A stretch of 64,000 nucleotides of DNA from Sabethes cyaneus (Eukaryota; Arthropoda; Insecta; Diptera; Culicidae), in assembly GCF_943734655.1 (NCBI RefSeq), contig NC_071355.1:69569449-69633448 (forward strand). The letters are read 5' to 3'. Within the stretch, counting starts at the first letter, position 1, and every line of letters starts with the position of its first letter. The translations under genes and the position numbers were made by a program. Positions 46,783 to 56,994 of the stretch are shown here, piece by piece. The notes under the pieces were generated by a model. It did no database searches. It had not been told where the DNA came from and saw only the letters and a list, made by a program, of their open reading frames with translations.

Positions 46783-49700
46783 TAAGGTTGGTAAACGGCT
46801 AGATAATGCGGAATATAGACCCCATAGTGGTCGTTAGCCTCTTATCCAGCAACTCCGATCCCGACCTCCTCGTGGTACCAGCCGGAATACGAGCAACCCT
46901 AGCGGAGATCGGGTAACCAACCCCGGTGGAAACTAAGGTCGTATACTAACCGGGAAGGAGGTATAGTGCGTCTCGGCACTATGAGATGGCAGCCCCATCG
47001 CGAGACTCGGTAGTGTTGCCCCAGTACGGCTACACACCTAAACTAAACTTAACTAACAACATTCAAGCATATTCGGAGCGGAATATTCGGCATCGACCTA
47101 GGCGACGGAATAAAGACGACGAATGGAGACTCGGGACATGGAACTGCAGATCGCTAAATTTCGCAGGTTGCGAGCGGGTGCTGATCGAACAGCTGGAACC
47201 CCGCAAACTCGGCATCGTAGCTCTGCAGGAAATCTGTCGCAAAGGAGAGAAGGTATGGAAGATCCGTGGCGGAAAGGCCCAGTTTTACCAGAGCGGTGGC
47301 GCTACCAACGAACTGGGAACGGGCTTTGTAGTGCTGGGCGGAATGCAGGATCGCGTGATAGATTGGAAGGCGATCAACGAGAGAATGTGTGTATTGAGGA
47401 TAAAGGGCCGTTTCTTCAATTATAGCATCATCAACGTGCACTGCCCGCACGAAGGTAGACCCGACGATGAGAAAGAAGCGTTCTACGCGAGGCTGGTGGC
47501 AACGTACGACAGCTGCTCGTCACGGGACATCAAGATCGTCATCGGGGATATGAACGCCCAGGTCGGTAGGGAAGAAATGTATAGACCGGTGGTAGGACCC
47601 CATAGCCTGCACACCGACACAAACGATAACGGCCAACGATGTATAAACTTCGCAGCTTCCCGAGGCCTGGTGATCCGAAGTACCTTTTTCCCGCGCAAGG
47701 ATATCCACAAAGCCACCTGGAGATCACCTGACCAACGTACAATGAACCAAATTGACCACGTTCTCATAGAGGGCCGGTTCTTCTCTAACATCACGAACGT
47801 ACGCTCCCGTCGGGGTGCGGATATTGATTCTGACCATTACCTAGTAGCAGTACATGGGCGCTCAAAGCTGTCCACCGTATACCGGACACGTCAAAGCCGT
47901 CCTCCTCGGCTGAACATCAGGCAGCTAGATAACCCACAAGCTGCCGAGAACTACGCGCGAGTACTGAATGAGGCACTGCCTTCTTCCGAGGAGTTAGGTG
48001 CTTCAAACCTCGAAGACGGTTGGGGCAGAATACGCTCGGCCATCGGAGAGGCCGCTACCGCGGCACTAGGTATTGAGCCTCGAAGTACACAAAATGATTG
48101 GTTTGATGGGGAATGCCAACAAGCGGTGGAGGAGAAAAAAAATGCTTGGAAAAATTATCTAAGTATTGCCACTAGAGAGAACCTGGCCAAGTACCGACGA
48201 GCTAGGAACCAGTTGACCACGATCCTGAGGAGAAAAAAGCGCCAAAAGGAGGACAGAGATCGTGAAGAATTAGAGCAACTATTCCGAGCTAACGACACGC
48301 GCAAGTTTTATGAGAAGGTGAACCAAACTCGGAAGGGCTACACACCGAAACCTGACATGTGTAGGGACGAGGGAGGGAATCTAATTACAAACGAGCGCGA
48401 GGTGGTCGACAGGTGGAAGCAGTTCTTCGATGAACACCTCAATGGCGAAGTCGCAGAAGGAGGCGGAACGGAAATTAACCTAGGAGCGCCCATGGAAGAT
48501 AGTGATGTCCTAGCACCTGATCTCCAAGAAGTCAAACGAGAAATCAGGTTGCTGAAGACCAATAAAGCCGCTGGGAAGGACCGCCTACCGGCAGAGCTTT
48601 ATAAACATGGCGGGGAAACGCTAGCAAAGGCTCTACACTGGGTTATTTCGAGGATTTGGGAGGAGGAAAAGCTACCGGAGGAATGGATGGAAGGAGTGGT
48701 TTGTCCCATCTACAAAAATGGTGATCGGCTAGACTGCTGCAACTATCGTGGTATTACGCTGGTAAACGCCGCCTACAAGGTACTCTCCCAGATCCTGTTA
48801 CGCCGGCTGTCACCGATAGCACAAGGTTTCGTAGGGAATTATCAGGCGGGTTTCATGGGGGCTCGCGCAACTACGGACCAAATGTTTACTATCCGACAGA
48901 TCTTGCAGAAATGTCGGGAGTACAACGTGCCCACGCATCACATCTTTATCGATTTCAAAGCAGCATACGATACAGTCGATCGAGACAAGCTATGGCAGAT
49001 AATGCACGAATACGGTTTTCCGGACAAACTGACGCGACTGATCAGAGCTACATTGGATCGAGTGATGTGTTTCGTACGCATCTCTGGGACACTCTCGAGT
49101 CCCTTCGAGACGCGACGAGGGTTGAGACAAGGTGACGGTCTATCCTGCATGCTGTTCAACATCGCTCTTGAGGGGGTGATCCGACGAGCGGGCATTGAAA
49201 CGAGAGGCACGATTTTTACCAAGAGTAGCCAACTTCTAGGCTTTGCAGATGACTTCGATATCATTGCCAGGAACTTTGCGACGGCGGAGGCAATCTACGC
49301 CAGACTGAAAGCGGAGTCTAGGAGAATTGGGCTAAAAATAAATGCGTCGAAGACCAAATACATGAAAGGAAGAGGCTCAAAGGAAACAAATGCGCGCCTC
49401 CCACGGACGGTAACCGTTGACGGCGACGAACTAGAAGTGGTAGAAGAGTTCGTGTATTTGGGATCGCTGGTGACCGCGGACAACAACACTAGTAAGGAGA
49501 TCCAGCGGCGCATCCAAGCGGGAAATCGGGCCTACTTTGCCCTTCGTAAAACGCTACGATCAGGAAGCATACGCCGCCGCACGAAGCTAACAATGTACAA
49601 AACCATTATTAGACCGGTAGTTCTTTATGGACTTGAAGCCGTGACGCTGCTTACGGAGGACATACGCGCCCTTGCCGTGTTTGAGCGGAAAGTGCTGCGG

Positions 49701-50063
49701 ACGATATTTGGCGGAGTACAAACTGAAAGCGGAGAGTGGCGGAGGCGTATGAATCACGAGCTACAGGCACTGCTTGGGGAGACTCCCATCGTACATCTAG
49801 CGAAAGTTAGCAGGCTACGGTGGGCCGGACACGTCGTAAGGATGCCGGACGACAGTGCGACGAAAACGGTCCTCTTCAACAACCCCACCGGCACCAGGAA
49901 CAGGGGGGCCCAACGTGCACGATGGCTCGACCAGGTCGAAAGCGATTTGCGACTTCTGAGACGACTAGGAAATTGGCGACGAGTGGCCCAAGACCGAGTT
50001 GAATGGAGACGAGTGCTTGAAACAGCACGAGCCACCCCGGCTCTATGCTGCTGAAGAAGAAGA
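46783..50063 (+). mobile_element. Complete RTE-clade non-LTR retrotransposon
   Basis: A 3281 bp element bounded by an exact 12 bp duplication. It has a ~203 bp GC-rich 5' untranslated region (46783-46985), one long ORF, and a 3' untranslated tail of only 9 bases (AGAAGAAGA). A very short 3' end finishing in a simple triplet repeat and the absence of a poly-A tail are typical of RTE elements. The ORF is intact. Three other sequences in this window belong to related families (35985, 41080 and, more distantly, 59850). Confidence 0.96.
46986..50054 (+). CDS. RTE endonuclease/reverse transcriptase polyprotein
   Basis: 1022 residues that would nick chromosomal DNA and reverse transcribe the element RNA at the nick. 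Residues 45-290 form an APE-type endonuclease: GTWNCRS (50-56) with the metal/phosphate-binding Asn, the metal-binding Glu in LQEIC (81-84 region), GDMNAQ (197-202), NQIDHVL (254-260) and the terminal SDHYLV (282-287) with the catalytic His. Residues 520-800 are the reverse transcriptase: NKAAGKDRLPAELY, motif A FIDFKAAYDTVD (Asp656), LRQGDGLSCMLFN (713-725) and FADD (753-756). The last 200 residues end RWAGHVVRMPDD, the C-terminal signature common in these elements. All catalytic residues are present with no frameshift. The ATG at 46981 is out of frame and closes after 10 codons, so 46986 is chosen. Confidence 0.96.
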   Translation: MAAPSRDSVVLPQYGYTPKLNLTNNIQAYSERNIRHRPRRRNKDDEWRLGTWNCRSLNFAGCERVLIEQLEPRKLGIVALQEICRKGEKVWKIRGGKAQFYQSGGATNELGTGFVVLGGMQDRVIDWKAINERMCVLRIKGRFFNYSIINVHCPHEGRPDDEKEAFYARLVATYDSCSSRDIKIVIGDMNAQVGREEMYRPVVGPHSLHTDTNDNGQRCINFAASRGLVIRSTFFPRKDIHKATWRSPDQRTMNQIDHVLIEGRFFSNITNVRSRRGADIDSDHYLVAVHGRSKLSTVYRTRQSRPPRLNIRQLDNPQAAENYARVLNEALPSSEELGASNLEDGWGRIRSAIGEAATAALGIEPRSTQNDWFDGECQQAVEEKKNAWKNYLSIATRENLAKYRRARNQLTTILRRKKRQKEDRDREELEQLFRANDTRKFYEKVNQTRKGYTPKPDMCRDEGGNLITNEREVVDRWKQFFDEHLNGEVAEGGGTEINLGAPMEDSDVLAPDLQEVKREIRLLKTNKAAGKDRLPAELYKHGGETLAKALHWVISRIWEEEKLPEEWMEGVVCPIYKNGDRLDCCNYRGITLVNAAYKVLSQILLRRLSPIAQGFVGNYQAGFMGARATTDQMFTIRQILQKCREYNVPTHHIFIDFKAAYDTVDRDKLWQIMHEYGFPDKLTRLIRATLDRVMCFVRISGTLSSPFETRRGLRQGDGLSCMLFNIALEGVIRRAGIETRGTIFTKSSQLLGFADDFDIIARNFATAEAIYARLKAESRRIGLKINASKTKYMKGRGSKETNARLPRTVTVDGDELEVVEEFVYLGSLVTADNNTSKEIQRRIQAGNRAYFALRKTLRSGSIRRRTKLTMYKTIIRPVVLYGLEAVTLLTEDIRALAVFERKVLRTIFGGVQTESGEWRRRMNHELQALLGETPIVHLAKVSRLRWAGHVVRMPDDSATKTVLFNNPTGTRNRGAQRARWLDQVESDLRLLRRLGNWRRVAQDRVEWRRVLETARATPALCC

Positions 50064-50075
50064 TATATTTTCAGA
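50064..50075. repeat. Right target-site duplication of the RTE element
   Basis: TATATTTTCAGA, identical to 46771-46782. Confidence 0.95.
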
Positions 50076-50454
50076 AAGAACAGACATACGTCTACCACTC
50101 TGCAAAATATTTCACTCATTGTTAATGTATGTGTGTGTATGTGTGTGTTTAGGGGTGTCCAAATTTTGTCGTCATTGATTTTGCACATTGCAAAAGCAGT
50201 TTTTTTTGTTTGAAACAGAAATTCTGTTCATAAAAATATATTCGCTGTATTCAGATAGGCAAGAAAAATGCAGTGAACACATTTTTAAAGACACAACCCA
50301 TGTTTTGTGCCTGAAACTGCTTCCGAAATTGGGTTTTCCTACGAAAAGTTAATGACTGCTAATTTCCCGTTAAAGATACATATCTCATGAACCGAACAGT
50401 ACGCTGTACGAGCAAACAGTTTCTTATGAAAATGTAAGTAAACTTTTTTCTCTT

Positions 50455-51275
50455 GCTGCTCCTGGAAAAGAGCACGGTAGAAAACGTTAGAAAAACTCGA
50501 CAAACGGGATGAAAAAAGAGGTAAAACAGGCATGGGAATAAGAAAAATGAAAAACAATGATGACACAATTGATACGTAAAAATAAGAAAAATGGAAAAGA
50601 AGAAAATGGGACGAAACCCAAAAACATAGGAGACTAAGCAGAAACAGTGGGGGAACGGAAGAGCAGAAAAATTAGAAAAAAAGAAGTAAAAACGACCATG
50701 TTAAAGACGAAAACCTTGAAAAAATGACGCAAAGTAGAAAAAACGGAATAGAAAATGAAAAAACGGGTTAGCAAAGGGGAACAAACGGGATAAAATGAAA
50801 AAGAGAACAGGACAAAAAAGGAGCAATAATAAAAGGAAGAACGGAACAGACGCAAATTAAAAATTTGAAAAGGGTCAACGACACAGACTGAAAGACTGAG
50901 AAGGACACGGGACACGAAAAGAAAGAGGAAACAGTGGACAAAAAAATACCGATAGAGGAAAATTTTAACAAAATGGGAATGGGAAGGGAAAATGGGACAA
51001 AAAAGAAGGAAAGAAAAACAGCAAAAACGGATCAAAGAAAAAGGTAAAATTGGAGAGATATAAAGACGAAAAACGGGAGATAAAAAAGAAAAACCGGAAA
51101 AGGAAGAAGGGAAAAAAGCGCAAAGAGGATAAAGGCGTCAGAAGAAAAGAAAAAAGAGACATCCAAAAGAGGAAAAGCGGAACAGACGAAGACGAAAACC
51201 GAAAAGGAATTAGGAAAAGACGACAACCAATTACAAAAAAAAGGAAGAAGGGAAAAGAAACGACAGAAAACGAGT
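50455..51275. repeat. 0.8 kb polypurine tract, same family as the 25 kb tract
   Basis: A- and G-rich plus strand with AAACGGGATRAAAA, GGAACAGACGAAGACG and AAGAAAAACAGC phrases. Its opening CTCGACAAACGGGATGAAAA parallels the opening of the tract at 25255. Minus-strand Phe/Leu/Ser-rich frames such as 50965-51303 are composition artefacts. Confidence 0.82.
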
Positions 51276-51339
51276 ATGAAATAAGTTCAGTACGAATTTG
51301 CACACTACGGGACTTCTGCTGGCTAGGTTATTTGTAGAA

Positions 51340-51890
51340 TGTCCGATTCGCGGCTGCGATTCGTCATTTTACTTTGCAGTATCCATCGTTGTTACATCCA
51401 GCTCCACCTCGGCACCGACACCATTTGGACTCCCACGTTCTCTGCCAGCAACCTTGTATTTCTTTTTGGCGGTGGTAATGGTAAGTACCAATCTCGCTGT
51501 TTCCCGTTTCAAAAGCCTAAGGGTCTCTTCCACTGCTCTACGGTTGAATCCGATAATATCGACGTCGTTGTCCGCAAAACCAAGAAGCATGTAAAATTTC
51601 GTAATGATAATCCCGTTCCTTTCCTTTGCTATTCGTATTACACCTTTCAAGGTAATGTTGGATAGCAGGTTAGAGAGTGTATCCTCTTGCTTCAATCCAT
51701 CTAACGTCACGAAAGCGGCTGTGGTCTCACCCGCAATTCTGACGCATGGTTTTGACCCATCCAGTACCACACGAATCAGCATAATTAGTTTCTCCGGAAA
51801 ACCATATTCTAGGATTATCAGCCATAGCTCATTTCGTTTGACTGAATCGTACGCTGCCTTACGCCTTTGCTAATATATAAACATACATCG
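51340..51890 (-). pseudogene. RTE reverse transcriptase fragment (palm/thumb)
   Basis: The minus frame 51782-51369 (137 codons) carries TTAAFVTLDGLKQEDTLSNL, where the usual LKQGD has become LKQED, and LLGFADNDVDII, where the catalytic FADD box has become FADN. It continues with VEETLRLLKRETARLVLTI. Upstream to 51890, KAAYDSVKRNELWLIILEYG supplies part of motif A in the same orientation. Both ends are truncated. The altered catalytic residues agree with long inactivity. It is a different RTE family from 46783. Confidence 0.85.
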
Positions 51891-53391
51891 GCGGTTAGAC
51901 CCCGCAACGATTGATGTTTTATAAAAGAACTTCATTTTTTAGACAAAATTATGAAAAATGAAATAGAAAAAATGGCCGACGACCTCAAATTACTTAAACA
52001 AGAGGAAAAATTAATATTTTTGTATTAATTTTTTAAGTGGAAATAAAAATTAAATAACAATGATGAATTGAATTCTCTGATGTCTGAATTTTAAAGGGGA
52101 TCACATACACAAGTTTTGAACAAAATCGGAGCACTTTTAACTTCTTCCCGGGCTAAGTTGGAGTAAGTAGATTTTGATAGTTGAATAAATAACATTTTCG
52201 ATCAGTGCTAACCTTTCAAGATAATTGAAATAATATCATCAGACCACACGTTGCCGGCGCGGGTTTGAACTGTATGTAACTAGGCAAGGAGTTCCTTGAA
52301 AATGGGAATCAGCCATCATAATTATTTATATCTTGATGGCCTATGCTAACAATAATCTTTTTTCTTATGTCTGTTCTTTTTACTGTTCAACTAACGTTGG
52401 GCCTATGGAAAACAAACAACTGAAGTATTTGCTAAATAATTGATTTTGACACAATTTTTATAGCAATTTTTATATATAGTCAATAATAACAATAATTTTG
52501 CAAAACATATTTGGCAAAATGTCGATATTTTCACGGTCTATAGAAGTTTTAAGCTTGTTCAAGTTTTAAACTTATCACCTATTCAATCTCTAATAATGAA
52601 ATAAACTAAATTGGTTTGATGAAATCATATAAAAATTGTTTTGTTTATATGTTTGTAAGACTGTTATGAAATTATTATATATGTAAACTGACAATATACC
52701 CAAGTAGCACACTTTTGTCACTTCTGGTGGCTGCAACCTATTTATGACTGAAATCAGTCATTAATCGGTTACCACAACTAGTTTATAACAACTGCGCTAG
52801 TAGGGTATCCTTTCAGCAGCATTCAGTTTCAACATGGATTTCCCATTGCTTTAGTTTTAAATCATGCTACTTTTAATCAAAAATTCACAATTCCAAACTG
52901 TATTCCTCTATTCAATTAAGAGTCATTCTCAGAAAAGCTTTAATTTTGAGCAATAAATCCAGACCGTAACGCAATCATCCGGTCGTGTATAAAGCAATCA
53001 TCCGGTCATGTATTGAATAATAATATTCTTTATATTTTCGGCCCCAGAAAGACGACTGACAAAAGATGGATAAAAGTATTTGCTAACAAAAATTGCAGTG
53101 CATAACATTCTACTAATCTGTTATTACTTTGTTACGCAATATCATGTATGCGAGATAGCAAAGCGGTTGAGCAATGATTTTTATCCGCCGAAATGAACAA
53201 ACATTTTCTAAAGTTCTTTAAAAATATTATATTAGTTTAGATATTCAATTTCAGCTCTGCTTGGCACTACATTGCCATCCACTGGCAAACTTAACTCATG
53301 ATTTGCATTTGAAAGTTAAAAAATCCAGCATCATTACTAAGTAATTAGAAAAACGCTCACAGCTCACAACTCGGCACCAATGTCAAACTTG
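51891..53391. other. No gene recognised; AT-rich
   Basis: Very AT-rich sequence without coding signals. At about 52697-52806, ACCCAAGTAGCACACTTTTG and an inverted TACTAGCGCAGTTGT-like end hint at another short TIR element, but the arms are poor. Confidence 0.35.
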
Positions 53392-53589
53392 TCACCGCTG
53401 CTCTGGATAGGCCAAGCATTCCCGCAGCGTATAGCATTTATCACGCTGAAAATGTTTTCTTCCTGCCCAGCGATTGCGACACCAATCGGAAAGTTTTTCA
53501 CGGCTCGTGTTGGTTGAGTCTTCCTCAGTATCCGCCTCGGGCAGAAATGTCACTTGCTGCCGTGCAACGACGGTACCATTCTGCGGCAA
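53392..53589 (-). CDS. Possible host coding exon (65 codons), unverified
   Basis: A minus-strand ATG frame with non-repetitive, hydrophilic composition (starts MPQNGTVVARQQVTFLPEAD, then EEDSTNTSREKLSDWC). It lies in the most balanced, non-repetitive part of the right half. Upstream (53740-54060) there is an AT-rich ATATTATATT box that could serve as a promoter on this strand. The frame closes with TGA directly after a possible but poor splice donor (GCG/GTGACA). No family is recognised. It may be a first coding exon or chance. Confidence 0.25.
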   Translation of the reverse strand: MPQNGTVVARQQVTFLPEADTEEDSTNTSREKLSDWCRNRWAGRKHFQRDKCYTLRECLAYPEQR

Positions 53590-54595
53590 ATATCACTCCT
53601 ATTTTTTGCCACTTCAATCGAAGAAAATTGCAAACACCACAGCACGCCCCTCGTTTTCCAGCATAGCAATGCTCACAGTTCCAATAAACGGTAAATAACA
53701 ACAGAAGAGATACAAACGTACCCTTTTTTTCACTGCAAATATGTTGGTGGGGCTCCGCTTAGCCGCGCAAGAAAATTATCACTTTCGACTGCTCTGTTTT
53801 CCGCACACTTCAAACCGAAGCAAGATAAAATTACGAACAAACACTGGAAAATGCGGGCCAGAAAAAATCTCACACATGCAGAGAGAAATAAAGAATTAGA
53901 GTTTTGTTGTTTTGTTCTTCCTGCTGCTTCTTTCGAATTGTTGGTTTTTCCCTACGCTTGACACGAATTTTCCACCGCCCGAATATAATATAATAGCACC
54001 AGAAGAGGCGTTCAGCGTGCTTTCACCGGGAACGAAAAGAGAAGACTGAACGGAAAATGCGGTTTCCTTGCTGCATAGGTATCGGTTTGCGAAACACTGC
54101 TGAGCCGAAGGCTAAACGCCAAACTCAAACATCATCATTCATGTGGCCCATGCGGAAAGTGGTTGTAACGATTTTCCTCTCGCGCTCTCACGGGTCTGCC
54201 TTGGATGTGTGTGAGGACGAGTTTTCCACGAAATACGGCTTGCACCCAGACATCGAAATCGGTGGGGGGCCACAGTAGGGTGGTTCGCTAGGAAGAGCAA
54301 ATATTTGACAAATAAAAAATTGGACGAGTAGAAAAATTTTGATTTTGGACCTAAAATATCAAACTCACTGCTCTCTATTTCTGGTGGTGCATCATGCTCG
54401 ACAGCGCCCATCCTTAGGGTGCAGGGTCAGCCCCGAAGTTTATGGTTTCTTCCTGGTTTTCTGCTCAAAATAGCGTGCAGCAGCTTGCCACATTGTACTA
54501 CCTTTAGTAAATCGACATTATTTTATACTTGATACAGCTAGGTTCATGCGTCTGTGTCACACACCATTTTGCATTTTGCCGCCAAGAATATATCA
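53590..54595. other. Non-repetitive spacer, possible regulatory DNA
   Basis: Composition is more balanced than the surroundings, with no long ORF of known family and no TE match. Overlapping short frames on both strands (for example 54057-54278 plus and 54139-54411 minus) have no recognisable domain. Confidence 0.3.
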
Positions 54596-54599
54596 CAGA

Positions 54600-56150
54600 A
54601 TTTTACGGCCAAAACCCCCATCTTGCTGCTTTCTATTTAAAAAGCCTAGAAACCTTTTCCATTGTTCTACGGCTGATTGTAATTATATTGCCGTCATATG
54701 CAAAACCAAGAAGTATGTGAGATTACGTGATGATGGTCCCGTTCATTTTCACGTTTGCTCTTTGTGTTGCACTTTCCAAGGCAATGTTCAATAGCAGGTT
54801 AGAGAGTACTTTTTTCCATGCTTCAATCCATCGATCGTCGACAAAGCGCTGAGGTCTCATCCTATTCTATTCACTATTCCGACGCAAGATTCAGACCTAT
54901 CGTGCATCGCACGAATCAGCTTAACTAATTTCGTCGGACAACCATGTTCTAGCATTACCTACCAAAGCACACTTTGTTTAACTGAATCACACTCCGCCTT
55001 AAAGTTAGCTAATACGTGATGTGTCTACAAGTTGCTGAACATCTGATCCATCTGATCTCATGAAAACCACCTTAGTATTCGCCGACGAACGACTATACTA
55101 ACGGTCTTGGTCTACAGAACAGCCGCTCACTTTCCGGTTTTATAAGTTCATCCGGAATATCGTCCTTGCCACCAGCTGTTTACTGTTTTCAACTTACCAA
55201 TTGCCTTCTTAACTTTCTCCCGTGTTGGTGGCCACACAGCTTGACGTCGCCCACAATTGTTATTTTGTTTACCTCACTATTCAACAGCCAGCGTCTGGAA
55301 GTTCTCCTTGCTGTTACCGCCGTTCTGCGTCGGTAAGCTTGCTGTGCTCGCGTTTTTTAGACGATAGGAAGGTATCGTGCGTATCATCTCTCTCGAAGTT
55401 GTTTCAATGGCATATTAGAGGTTCCTCCACAGCCTGCTTATATCTTCTTCCCTTTTTGGCTGCTGTCTCGCGGTTCGTTGATCAGGACTTCTGGCGTATT
55501 CCGATGCCACACAATCTGCCATCAATCAGCGTCCTCTTAGTGTAAGCATTCGCCGCGTTCGACAATCTTGCGCGAATCTTATACACGACGAGAGTCGATA
55601 TTTGGTCCCTGAAACGAACGTATGTCAATGGCATCCGAAAACCGTCGACTGTCAATCAAAATATGATCAATCGGGGAACTAGAGTCCCCATTTGGTTGCT
55701 TCCCGGTGCGTTTCTGAATATTCACACTTGGATAGTAGGTATTACAGATGACCCATTCCTCTGGCTGTGGCAAAATTTATGAGCCTTAGCATCCTGATCC
55801 TTAGCATCTCAGACTTATTTTTTGTCGGTACATATACGTTGTTCAGGCTGTAGTTGAAGAACTTGCCTCTAATTCTCAACACACGGTCATCTACGGGCCT
55901 CCATCAGATAACTCGTTGCTTTTGTTTGTTCAAAACTACGAAACCGAATCCACCGCCACTGTTGTACATGTGGTACTTAAAAGAAGTATCTGCAATACGA
56001 TCTACTGCATGGAATTCCCTTTCTCCAGAATTTGGCTATACAGCTTCCTGAATAGCAGCGATCTTCACTCCGAGTCTACGTAATTCTCGAGCATGTAAGC
56101 AAGCTCATGCCGGGCCGGTTGATGGAGAGTTCGAACACTTCAGCTCCTGA
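54600..56150 (-). pseudogene. RTE retrotransposon remnant, endonuclease to palm
   Basis: Read on the minus strand in order: 56110-55840 gives RELRRLGVKIAAIQEAV, DTSFKYHMYNSGGGFGFVVL and DDRVLRIRGKFFNYSLNNVY, the first half of an APE endonuclease. 55773-55579 gives TYYPSVNIQKRTGKQPNGDS and IDHILIDSRRFSD, the catalytic Asp/His part. 55170-55080 gives NKAAGKDDIPDELIKPES, the start of the reverse transcriptase, and 55010-54640 the region equivalent to VLWQVMLEHGCPTKLVKLIR and the thumb. Large internal deletions and many stops separate the pieces. The colinear order shows a single decayed insertion. It resembles the copy at 51340 more than the intact RTE. Confidence 0.82.
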
Positions 56151-56377
56151 GTTTTCAGTCGTTATCTATCGATCGTTTCCTTGTTCTTTGCCGGATCCTA
56201 TGCCGATTGATCTGTTCCGTATTTTAATTTACGTCGTTAGTGATAAATGAGAGATTCAGTAAACTACCTTGCCAGCATCGCCATGTCTACATTCAGCTTC
56301 GCACCTCCTAGCTTAGCTGCTCCAGTATGTACATGAAGCGTTTCCAGCTATGGTCATCGATCGTCGTCGTTTTACTT

Positions 56378-56650
56378 ATAGCGTTTTTGTTTTTGCTTGG
56401 GTCCAACTTAGGTTCGCTCTAGTTCCAACCGAACGGCTGTCAAAACATTTGTTTCTTCACTCAGGTTGAACTTAGTTTCGCTCTAGGTTGAACTTTTTAG
56501 ACGACGGGTTCGCTCTGGGTATTTTTACAGTTTCAACCCGGCCATGAGCAATACACTGACAACCTGAAAACGTTTGTTTATTCTCCCGAAAATATTTGTT
56601 TATTCAGTGGTCGAGTTGGAACTAACCCAGGTTAAAAAACAAAAACGCTA
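56378..56650. mobile_element. ~273 bp MITE (ATAGCGTTTTTGTTTTT ends)
   Basis: ATAGCGTTTTTGTTTTTGCT at the left and the inverse of ATAGCGTTTTTGTTTTTTAA at the right, with further inverted matches (GGGTCCAACTTAGG against CCTGGGTTAGTTCCAAC). Internal tandem-like copies of TTGAACTTAGTTTCGCTCTA occur near 56410 and 56465. A TA target is likely. Non-coding. Confidence 0.8.
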
Positions 56651-56990
56651 TTAGACCTGCGTGGAGGCGCTTAAGAGAGCCAGAGCTATATTTGATGCTC
56701 CTTCCAGGTAACTCTCTCCATTTCATACCCAGTGCGGCAGAATAAAGGGATGAAATCTGAGAGCTGCACTTCCAACGGTTCAAAGGAACTATGCGATGGC
56801 AGTGGCAATCTTCGCCTGAACGAAAGCGGACTTTATGAGCTTCCAAAGTTTCCTGATATCGCTCCTTTTAATAACATTTTGCTAATCCAGTAGTGGACAC
56901 ATCGAAGCCACGTTTCGTCATAGCCATAACCATTAAATTATAAGATGATAATTCATCTTATAATGAACGCGCCTTCTATGTCAAGGAAGA
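56651..56990. other. No feature recognised
   Basis: Spacer between two TIR elements with chance ORFs only. Confidence 0.3.
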
Positions 56991-56994
56991 CAAC

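Larger units (their letters stand above)
45652..50171 (-). mobile_element. DD37E mariner (ITmD37E-like) transposon split by an RTE insertion
   Basis: The left end CGACAAAATCTGGACACC (45652) is matched inverted by the right end GGTGTCCAAATTTTGTCG (ending 50171). Without the inserted RTE and its duplicated target the element is about 1.23 kb, the normal size for this superfamily. The transposase pseudogene lies on the minus strand, and the RTE entered its 5' untranslated part between the start codon and the right TIR. The exact outer limits and TA target site could not be confirmed. Confidence 0.8.

Noticed and set aside
47154..50188. Antisense and out-of-frame ORFs across the intact RTE
   Set aside because: They are shadows of the 1022-codon frame and lack any family signature.
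50339..51303. Minus-strand Phe-rich frames of up to 133 codons
   Set aside because: Same polypurine artefact as at 25 kb.
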